DNA of 57,642 nt from Patescibacteria group bacterium (GTDB lineage: Bacteria; Patescibacteriota; Patescibacteriia; UBA9934): positions 189,432 to 247,073 of the forward strand of contig JAGORL010000001.1 in the NCBI GenBank assembly GCA_018062825.1. The letters are read 5' to 3'. This document shows, in pieces, positions 51,172 to 57,642 of this stretch (the first letter of the stretch is position 1; each line of letters begins with the position of its first letter). The notes beneath the pieces were generated by a model that was not told the DNA's origin, made no database searches, and saw only the letters and a program-made list of their open reading frames with translations. Both the position numbers and the translations under genes were made by a program.

Positions 51172-51175
51172 TCCT

Positions 51176-54100
51176 ATGTGGCAATTCTTTATTGAACACC
51201 GTCGCGTTACCTACGTTTTAGCAATTGCCTTGGCGCTTATCGGTCTTATTTCCGCTAACGCCATGCCGAAGGAATCGAGTCCTGAGGTAAACGTGCCGAT
51301 TGCCGTTATTTCAACGGTTCTACCAGGCGCAAGCGCTGTAGAGGTTGAGGAATTGGTAACAAAGCCAATTGAAGATCAGCTTGGTGGACTTTCAGACATT
51401 GACGCCATGGACTCTACTTCAAGCGACGGTGTTTCACTGATCACCGTACAGTTTGTGGTTGGTGCGGATATCGATGACCTCATGAACGATGTTAAGGAGC
51501 GAGTCGATCGCGCTAAGCCGGAATTGCCAGATGATGCTACTGATCCAGCGGTGCAGCGTGTGAGTTTCAATGATGTTCCTTTTTATACTTTTGCACTTTC
51601 CGGCGATCTTCCACTTGCTGAATTGACCGAGATCGCAAATGACGTTGCAGAAGAGTTGCGTGGCGTACAAAGTGTCGCAACCGTGAACGTCATCGGTGGC
51701 CAAGAGCGCCAGATCCATGTACTTGTGGATGATGCGCGCTTAACACAGTTTGGACTCTCGCTTGATGCTGTTACGGCGGCAATTGGCGCCGCCGATGCCA
51801 ACATTCCTGTTGGCTCCGTTGAGTCTGGTGGTGCGATCTATAACGTGAACTTCTCTGGATCAGTTGATTCGGTAGAAGAACTGTCACTTTTGCCAGTAAG
51901 CGATCGCGAAGGTGCGGTGATCTACCTACGTGACGTCGCGACGGTAGTTGATGGCTTTGCCCAGGCATCGTCTATTTCGCGCTTGTCACAAAACGGCGAA
52001 GCTTCCGAAACATCCGTTTCGATCGCCTTATACAAAGTCGCCGGTGGTGACATTGTGCGCACGCGTGACGCCGTTGTAGCGGAGCTCGCGTCACTTGATG
52101 GCCGCGTGATTCCAGAAACGGTGTCGCGCTACGTTGTTGAGGATACCGCCGAAATGATTCGCACCGATCTTGCCAACCTGATTGCAAATGGTTTGCAGAC
52201 GTCGGCGCTCGTTATGGTTTTGCTATTTGTCTTCCTCGGTTGGCGTGAAGCAATTCTTGCAGGTTTATCCATTCCGCTGACGTTCTTGATGACTTTCTTT
52301 GGTCTTCTGAACCTAGGCCTCACAATCAACTTCCTCACGCTCTTCTCGCTCATCTTGGCGCTCGGCATCCTTGTTGATGCGGCAATCGTTGTCACCGAAG
52401 GTTTGCACGGCAATCTTGCGAAAGGCTTGTTACCGGTTGATGCCGCTAAGGCCACGGTTGAAGAATTCAAATTGCCACTGATCTCCGGAACGCTCACTAC
52501 GATCTTTGCTTTCATTCCGATGCTCCTAACCTCAGGAATCATCGGTGAATTCATTAAGAGTATTCCGATCACGATCACGGTAGTTCTGTGTTCATCTATT
52601 TTCGTAGCGCTTGGTATTGTGCCGACCTTTGGCATGCGCTTCCTGCGTAAACAAGAGAAGCAGAGCAAATTTCATGTAAAGGTCGATCAAGGATTTGAGA
52701 AGATTCGCAGCCGTTATCGCACGCTGTTGCGCTTCTTCCTTGAGGATGCAAAGGCTCGTCGCCGCTTCTTTGCTGTAGCGTTAGGTGCATTCGCTTTAGC
52801 CTTCGCGCTGCCAATCACCGGACTCTTGAGCGTGAACATGTTCCCGGCCTCAGATGAAGATGTCATGTACGTTGATCTCACTATGCCGGTCGGAACACCG
52901 CTTGCAGCAACAGATGAAGTAGTAAACGCCTTTGAGGCTGTTATTGCTAGCCAGGCTGATGTGCATTCTTATCTTGTTACAGTTGGCGCACAAACAAGCG
53001 CGGGTAGTATTAGCGGGGGAGGCGCGCAAAACGGTCACGTTGCGCAATTCACCGTTCAATTAAGTGAGGATCGTAAAGTATCAAGTGTAAAAATAGTTGA
53101 GGCGCTTAATGCCGCCTATCCTGAATACGCAGATGCCGATGTTTCGTTCTATCAAGCTTCAAGCGGTCCACCAAGTGCGGCTCCAGTTGTTATTTCTATT
53201 ACTGGAGATGACTTGAACGAACTTGAACGCTTGGCTCTTGATGTTGAGCGAACTGTTAATACCATTGAAGGCACGCGTGACGTTTCATCATCCGTTAAAG
53301 AAACGAATGGCGAATTCGTACTTACCGTTGATCGCGATGCGGTGCAACGTTATGGCGTTTCGCCGGCACGTGTTGCGATGCTTTTGCGTAGCGCTGTATT
53401 CGGCACAAACGCAACGAGCATTCGTTTGCTCGGTGAAGACGTTGATGTGTCGGTAAAGTATGCCTTCGGCGATGAAAGCGTCGTCGGTAGTCCAAACGTT
53501 ATTGATCTTGCCGCACTTGAATCATTAAATGTACAAACAGCAACCGGCACCGTGCCTCTTGGTCAGCTTGTTGAGACTTCGCTTACCAATAGTCGCGCTA
53601 CCATTGAGCACGTTGATGGTGATCGGATTGTGAAGGTGACAAGTAACGTAGACACAGGAGTGAGCACCACAGAAATCTTCACACAGGTACAAGGTGTACT
53701 TGATGCGCTTGAGCTACCAGCGGGTTATACAGCGAAGGTAGGCGGAGAGAATGAGGATATTGCTGAATCTTTCTCAGACATGTTCCGCGCCATGTTCTTT
53801 GCAATCTTCTTGATTGCGGGGCTCTTAGTGTGGCAATTCAAGTCATACCGTCAGCCGTTTATTGTGCTCTCTTCAATTCCACTTGGACTCATCGGCGTGT
53901 TCTTCGGTCTAACGCTTACAGGTCAAACCCTGAGCTTCCCTGGACTTATCGGTGTTGTGGCGCTTGCCGGTATCGTTGTGAACAACGGCATCATTCTGAT
54001 CGATCGTATCAATGAAAGTCGTCGCCAGGGCGTTGAAATGACCGAGGCGATCATTGAGGCTTGTGATACGCGCCTGCGCCCGATCTTCCTCACTACAATC

Positions 54101-54256
54101 ACTACAGTTGTGGGTATCTTCCCGCTAACGATCTCTGATCCAACCTGGGGCCCACTAGGCTTCACGATCATCTTCGGCCTTACATTCTCAACTGTTTTAA
54201 CGCTCGGCATTGTGCCACTTCTGTACGCGCGTTTTGCGGAAAAGGTTATAGAGTAA
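51176..54256 (+). CDS. RND-family efflux pump (AcrB/SwrC-like)
   Basis: A 1026-residue proton-driven exporter with twelve helices in two halves, each followed by a large extracytoplasmic loop. FIEHRRVTYVLAIALALIGLI is the first helix; AMPKESSPEVNVPIAVISTV and LPGASAVEVEELVTKPIE are family marks. Helix 4 reads LGILVDAAIVVTEG, so the second Asp of the AcrB DD pair is Ala; helix 10 reads GIVVNNGIILIDRI, with Asn at the Lys position. These forms are usual in SwrC/YerP-type pumps of monoderm bacteria. No TolC-like gene is present. Substrate unknown. Confidence 0.9.
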   Translation: MWQFFIEHRRVTYVLAIALALIGLISANAMPKESSPEVNVPIAVISTVLPGASAVEVEELVTKPIEDQLGGLSDIDAMDSTSSDGVSLITVQFVVGADIDDLMNDVKERVDRAKPELPDDATDPAVQRVSFNDVPFYTFALSGDLPLAELTEIANDVAEELRGVQSVATVNVIGGQERQIHVLVDDARLTQFGLSLDAVTAAIGAADANIPVGSVESGGAIYNVNFSGSVDSVEELSLLPVSDREGAVIYLRDVATVVDGFAQASSISRLSQNGEASETSVSIALYKVAGGDIVRTRDAVVAELASLDGRVIPETVSRYVVEDTAEMIRTDLANLIANGLQTSALVMVLLFVFLGWREAILAGLSIPLTFLMTFFGLLNLGLTINFLTLFSLILALGILVDAAIVVTEGLHGNLAKGLLPVDAAKATVEEFKLPLISGTLTTIFAFIPMLLTSGIIGEFIKSIPITITVVLCSSIFVALGIVPTFGMRFLRKQEKQSKFHVKVDQGFEKIRSRYRTLLRFFLEDAKARRRFFAVALGAFALAFALPITGLLSVNMFPASDEDVMYVDLTMPVGTPLAATDEVVNAFEAVIASQADVHSYLVTVGAQTSAGSISGGGAQNGHVAQFTVQLSEDRKVSSVKIVEALNAAYPEYADADVSFYQASSGPPSAAPVVISITGDDLNELERLALDVERTVNTIEGTRDVSSSVKETNGEFVLTVDRDAVQRYGVSPARVAMLLRSAVFGTNATSIRLLGEDVDVSVKYAFGDESVVGSPNVIDLAALESLNVQTATGTVPLGQLVETSLTNSRATIEHVDGDRIVKVTSNVDTGVSTTEIFTQVQGVLDALELPAGYTAKVGGENEDIAESFSDMFRAMFFAIFLIAGLLVWQFKSYRQPFIVLSSIPLGLIGVFFGLTLTGQTLSFPGLIGVVALAGIVVNNGIILIDRINESRRQGVEMTEAIIEACDTRLRPIFLTTITTVVGIFPLTISDPTWGPLGFTIIFGLTFSTVLTLGIVPLLYARFAEKVIE

Positions 54257-54270
54257 AAGGAGGGTAGTGT

Positions 54271-54276
54271 GATACT
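54271..54276 (+). promoter_or_regulatory. -10 box of the small coiled-coil gene
   Basis: GATACT with upstream TGT (extended -10), ending 11 bases before the ATG at 54288. Confidence 0.4.
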
Positions 54277-54287
54277 ATCTGCCCACT

Positions 54288-54635
54288 ATGCTGTCCCTCG
54301 AAGAAGTCTTCTCACGGTTAGTGGCTAAGAAAAAAGAGTTACGTGACATCAAGCGATCGTATCAAGATGCGCTAAAAAATAGTCAGCAATATCAAGAGAT
54401 TCTGGAAGAGATGGAGAATCTCAAGGCTAAGAAAAAGGCTCTGCAAAACGAACTCTTGAGTGAAGCCTTAGACAAGGCGCGTCATGAAGAGTTAGCAGTA
54501 GATATCAAAACAGATAATGAACTGCTCACAGACCTTGTGCTCACAAAATTCCTAGCAGGGGAGGTGGTAGAGGTGGTTGATGACTTTAATGTAAAGCTCG
54601 TTCCGCAATTCAAAGTAAGCTTCAAAAAGAGTTAA
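54288..54635 (+). CDS. Small coiled-coil protein of unknown function
   Basis: A 115-residue cytoplasmic protein. Residues 1-60 form a Lys/Glu-rich coiled coil (EEVFSRLVAKKKELRDIKRS, LEEMENLKAKKKALQNELL); the last 40 residues are a small beta region (VVEVVDDFNVKLVPQFKV). It lies between the efflux genes and secD with its own -10 box and terminator. I recognise no family; GreA-like or prefoldin-like roles are speculation. Confidence 0.6.
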   Translation: MLSLEEVFSRLVAKKKELRDIKRSYQDALKNSQQYQEILEEMENLKAKKKALQNELLSEALDKARHEELAVDIKTDNELLTDLVLTKFLAGEVVEVVDDFNVKLVPQFKVSFKKS

Positions 54636-54656
54636 TCACATACGGTGACAAGAAAG

Positions 54657-54689
54657 GAAAAAGCGAGAGTAATCTCGTTTTTTTCTTTT
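54657..54689 (+). terminator. Terminator before secD
   Basis: AAAAGCGAGA-GTAA-TCTCGTTTTTTT; perfect central stem and T run. It shows that secD must start downstream, ruling out the longer reading frame from 54645. Confidence 0.88.
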
Positions 54690-54704
54690 CAACCCCAAGC
54701 AGCC

Positions 54705-54733
54705 TTGTTTTCCCGATATTCATCAGCTAGAAT
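54705..54733 (+). promoter_or_regulatory. Promoter of secDF
   Basis: TTGTTT (54705-54710), 17-base spacer, TAGAAT (54728-54733), then 10 bases to the ATG at 54744; no Shine-Dalgarno. Confidence 0.6.
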
Positions 54734-54743
54734 GCCCTGGACT

Positions 54744-56789
54744 ATGCAAAAATACGGCACAAAAGAGCGTTTAGCTGGGGTGAGTGCTCGCTGGGGCGCT
54801 GTTGGGATCGGGGCACTGCTGCTTGTACTAGCAACAATCGCCTATCCAACACCATGGAATGCGGCCATGCAGAAAATGCAGGATACCGTTGGTTTCCGAC
54901 TTCCTTTTGTGGCTGAAATTCCATTTACGCTCGGTCTTGACCTGCAAGGTGGAGCGCACTTGGTGTATGAGGCTGATATGAGCGCTATTGCCGTTGGCGA
55001 GCGCGGGGAAGCGCTTTCTGGCGTGCGAGATGTTATCGAGCGTCGTGTAAACGCCTTTGGCGTTGGCGAGCCTGTTGTACAAACCGTCATGCGCGATGAC
55101 AGCTATCGTGTACTGGTTGATCTTCCTGGTATGCAGGACGTTTCAGCTGCTGTGCGTGAAATTGGTGAAACGCCAGTGCTTGAATTCAAGTTGCCAAATG
55201 AAAATATTGATTTCTCCGCTTCGCCAGAGCAGGAGGCTCAAATTGCTGCAGCTCAAGAGGTTGAGCGCGCTGAGGCGCTCACTGTGCTTGATCGTGCATT
55301 AAGCGGAGAAGATTTTGCCACGCTTGCGTCCGAGGTATCTATCGATGAAACAACGCGTGCAAATGCAGGTTACCTTGGATTTGTTACAGAAGAGGACCCA
55401 GAATACGGCGGACTCGTTACAAGTATTCGTGAAGATGGCTTGCGTACTGGTGTTATTGATGGCCTCTATGAAGGAACGTCTCGCATGCACATCATGCGCT
55501 ACATTTCTCGCAAGGATGAGCAGCAGCCACGTGTCTCGCACATCTTGATCTGTTACGCCGGTGCACCAAGCTGTACCTCGGAACGAACAAAAGAAGAGGC
55601 GCTAGCTTTAGCGCAAGAGGTGCAGTCAGAAGCAACCACTCGCAACTTTGCTGATCTTGCTAAGGAGCATTCTTCTGACGTAGGAAGTGTTGAAAGCGGG
55701 GGAGACCTCGGTTTTGTGCCGCGTGGCGTCATGGTTGCTCCATTTGAGGAAGCGGCGTATGCGCTTCGCACGGGTCGAATCTCTGAAGTTGTTGAAACAG
55801 ATTTTGGTTACCACATTCTCTACCGATCAGAATCACAGAACATTCGCTCGTACGAGTTGGCGCATATTGAGATGCCATGGACGACGCTCTCAGATGTTTT
55901 CGTGATCGATCCGTGGGAAAACACCACGCTCTCCGGAAAGCACATTCGTCGCGCCAGCGTTTCGTTTGACCCAAATACGGGAGTTCCATATGTGCTTCTT
56001 GATTTCAATCCAGAGGGCGCGCAGCTCTTTGGTGACCTGACCGCAGCTAATACCGGTAACGTGATCGGTATCTTCCTTGATGGCGAAGCGATCACCACCC
56101 CGGTTGTTCAGCAGGCAATTTACGGAGGTCAGGCCACGATTTCCGGCGACTTCACAACTGAAGAGGCAAAACTTTTAGCTCAGCGCTTGAATGCTGGTGC
56201 TCTTCCTGTGCCAATTTCAGTCATTGAGCAGCAAACGATCGGGCCGTCGCTTGGCGCCGCTTCACTCGAATTGAGCGTGACGGCAGCTATCATCGGCTTC
56301 TTCCTCGTGGTGCTGTTCATGGTGTTGTACTACCGCTTGCCAGGTTTGTTCGCGGCCTTAGCGTTGGTGTTCTACGCTGTACTTAACTTGGCCCTATACA
56401 AGCTCTTTGGCGTAACAATGACGCTTTCGGGTATTGCAGGTCTTGTATTCTCCTTTGGTATCGCAGTTGATGCCAACGTCCTCATCTTTGAGCGTTTGAA
56501 AGAGGAGCTGCGTCTTGGTCGCGATGTGCCAACGGCAGTCTCTGAAGCTTTCCGTCGTGCTTGGCCAAGTATTCGTGACGGAAACATCACGACACTGATC
56601 GCAACTTCCGTGCTGTATCTGATGAGCACCGGCTTCATTCGTGGCTTTGCACTCACGCTAACTATCGGTGTTCTTGCCTCGATGTTTAGCGCCATGATCG
56701 TGACACGTATTTTGTTGGAGTTGGTAGTGCGGGTAAAATTCCTGCGCTCCCCAGTATTTTTCTTGGGCTACCCACGCGAAAAGCGCTAA
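54744..56789 (+). CDS. secD: SecD with inserted parvulin (PpiC) domains
   Basis: A 681-residue Sec accessory subunit. Helix 1 at about residues 17-33; LGLDLQGGAHLVYEADM is the SecD start of P1; VIERRVNAFGVGEPVVQ and YRVLVDLPGM follow. Between residues about 171 and 366 is extra sequence: a degenerate parvulin-like half (ALSGEDFATLASEVSIDE, NAGYLGFV) and then a clear parvulin domain (VSHILICYAG, NFADLAKEHSSD, SGGDLGFVPRGVM, APFEEAAYALRTGRISEVVE, TDFGYHILY). SecD sequence resumes with FNPEGAQLFGDLT, ISGDFTTEEAKLLAQRLNAG and LPVPISVIEQQTIGPSLG. Five C-terminal helices include FSFGIAVDANVLIFERLKEE. secF follows after ten bases. Confidence 0.92.
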   Translation: MQKYGTKERLAGVSARWGAVGIGALLLVLATIAYPTPWNAAMQKMQDTVGFRLPFVAEIPFTLGLDLQGGAHLVYEADMSAIAVGERGEALSGVRDVIERRVNAFGVGEPVVQTVMRDDSYRVLVDLPGMQDVSAAVREIGETPVLEFKLPNENIDFSASPEQEAQIAAAQEVERAEALTVLDRALSGEDFATLASEVSIDETTRANAGYLGFVTEEDPEYGGLVTSIREDGLRTGVIDGLYEGTSRMHIMRYISRKDEQQPRVSHILICYAGAPSCTSERTKEEALALAQEVQSEATTRNFADLAKEHSSDVGSVESGGDLGFVPRGVMVAPFEEAAYALRTGRISEVVETDFGYHILYRSESQNIRSYELAHIEMPWTTLSDVFVIDPWENTTLSGKHIRRASVSFDPNTGVPYVLLDFNPEGAQLFGDLTAANTGNVIGIFLDGEAITTPVVQQAIYGGQATISGDFTTEEAKLLAQRLNAGALPVPISVIEQQTIGPSLGAASLELSVTAAIIGFFLVVLFMVLYYRLPGLFAALALVFYAVLNLALYKLFGVTMTLSGIAGLVFSFGIAVDANVLIFERLKEELRLGRDVPTAVSEAFRRAWPSIRDGNITTLIATSVLYLMSTGFIRGFALTLTIGVLASMFSAMIVTRILLELVVRVKFLRSPVFFLGYPREKR

Positions 56790-56799
56790 TCCTACGTAT

Positions 56800-57642
56800 A
56801 TGTTGAACATCACAGCTTATTCGCGTGTTTGGCTCTCGATCTTCGCCGGTCTAGTCATTGCTTCCATCGCCTCCGTAGCCATCTTTGGTCTCAACTTTGG
56901 TATCGATTTTACTGGCGGTAGTGTTATAGAGGTAACGGCGACAAACATAACAACTGACGAGGTTCGCGCTTTGGCTCAGGAGGCTGGTGTTGAAGCTACA
57001 GTGCAACGAAGCGGAGAGAACGGTTTTATTCTTCGTTCAGCAACGCTCACGGAAGAGCAGCACCAGGCGGTTCTTGATACTTTGCGCGCCAAAGCACCGG
57101 ACCTAACAGAGCAGCGTTTTGATGCTGTTGGGCCATCAGTAGGGGAGGAATTACGACGATCATCTATAGTGGCTGTTATTCTCCTCTTGGTACTCATTGC
57201 GGTCTATATCGCCTTCGCATTCCGTCAGGTGTCTGTACCTGTTGCTTCGTGGAAGTATGCGACGGTTACGGCAATCGCGGCGCTGCATGACGTACTCGTG
57301 CCACTTGGTGTATTTGCAATTCTAGGTAAGGTCGCTGGCTATCAGGTAGATACTGCGTTTGTGGCAGCACTCCTTACCATTCTTGGCTACTCTATCAATG
57401 ACACTATCGTGGTCATGGATCGCACGCGCGAGAACCTTTTCCGTCATCGGCATTCAGGTAAAACGTTTGCTGAGATTGTAAACCAGAGTCTTTGGGAAAC
57501 GATGGGTCGTTCAGTGAACACCACGGTAACAACGCTTTTGCCGCTCTTAGCTATTCTCTTCTTTGGCGGCGATACTACGCGTCCATTTATCTTAGCTCTC
57601 ATTATCGGTATCGTGGCAGGTGCTTACTCATCAATCTTCGTA
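56800..57642 (+). CDS. secF: SecF: protein translocase subunit (3-prime end cut)
   Basis: 281 residues are present; the frame is open at the window edge. The helix 1 region and FGLNFGIDFTGGSVIEV are the SecF start; P1 is short; VGPSVGEELRRSSIVAVILL and ALHDVLVPLGVFAILG are diagnostic, as is LLTILGYSINDTIVVMDRTREN. The end is SVNTTVTTLLPLLAILFFGG. Together with SecD it uses the proton gradient to pull exported proteins through. No parvulin insertion is seen here. Confidence 0.94.
   Translation, partial: MLNITAYSRVWLSIFAGLVIASIASVAIFGLNFGIDFTGGSVIEVTATNITTDEVRALAQEAGVEATVQRSGENGFILRSATLTEEQHQAVLDTLRAKAPDLTEQRFDAVGPSVGEELRRSSIVAVILLLVLIAVYIAFAFRQVSVPVASWKYATVTAIAALHDVLVPLGVFAILGKVAGYQVDTAFVAALLTILGYSINDTIVVMDRTRENLFRHRHSGKTFAEIVNQSLWETMGRSVNTTVTTLLPLLAILFFGGDTTRPFILALIIGIVAGAYSSIFV

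Noticed and set aside
51176-54256. Loss of proton-relay residues making the RND pump inactive
   Set aside because: VDAAIVV and VVNNGI are, to my knowledge, normal forms in SwrC/YerP-type and related RND pumps, so no loss of function is implied.
54645-54743. Longer N-terminus for SecD
   Set aside because: It would read through a strong terminator hairpin and the secD promoter.
1-57642. Alternative genetic code (TGA read as Gly) as in some CPR groups
   Set aside because: Conserved genes end at sensible places with TAA, TAG and TGA (for example the oxygenase and PEGA-like genes end with TGA at the start of terminators); no in-frame TGA inside conserved domains was seen.

Overview
The window carries 42 protein genes (first and last cut by the edges), four tRNA genes and no rRNA, CRISPR array or transposase. 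Gene content and style point to a Patescibacteria (Candidate Phyla Radiation) bacterium: reduced peptidoglycan genes, compact UvrA and UvrC, a MurE-like ligase without its N-terminal domain, many coding gaps of only a few bases, almost no Shine-Dalgarno sequences in core genes, and a giant secreted repeat protein. The standard code (TGA = stop) fits every gene. This lineage call is inference; no marker gene was searched.

Layout. 1-9.2 kb: cell-wall and division genes (ftsW end, murG, murD, murE-like, an FtsB/DivIC-like protein, a parvulin-like foldase), interrupted by tRNA-Lys and a P-type cation ATPase with its own promoter. 9.2-13 kb: an isolated GC-rich gene, tRNA-Gly, two long palindromic elements, tRNA-Thr, ftsE-ftsX and an unknown third gene, tRNA-Gln. 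13.1-24 kb: one 3648-residue surface protein with five about 178-residue repeats followed by 16 Calx-beta-like repeats and calcium-binding C-terminal repeats. 24-31.7 kb: DUF362 protein, a nucleotidyltransferase, then uvrB-uvrA-uvrC. 31.7-41.6 kb: rplU, a reverse-strand dnaB-ybaB-recR group, an amino-acid permease, folD and glyA, interspersed with GC-rich single genes. 41.7-45.5 kb: murB, hpf, murC, unknown gene. 46-57.6 kb: secA, a MarR-RND efflux unit, a small coiled-coil gene, secD and secF.

Two expression styles coexist. Core genes mostly start 6-11 bases downstream of a TANNNT -10 box without Shine-Dalgarno, which predicts leaderless or nearly leaderless mRNAs. Seven single genes (near 9.2, 31.7, 32.9, 37.5, 38.2, 39.0 and 45.6 kb) instead have strong Shine-Dalgarno sequences, often full -35/-10 promoters, usually their own terminator, and mostly GC-rich codons, like autonomous inserted cassettes.

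The most unusual observations are a SecD whose extracytoplasmic domain contains an inserted parvulin (PpiC) domain and a second degenerate one; about 125-bp palindromic elements lying exactly two bases upstream of two different tRNA genes; a two-domain higher-order repeat in the giant protein; and a perfect 14-bp palindrome placed between the -35 and -10 boxes of the marR-efflux promoter.
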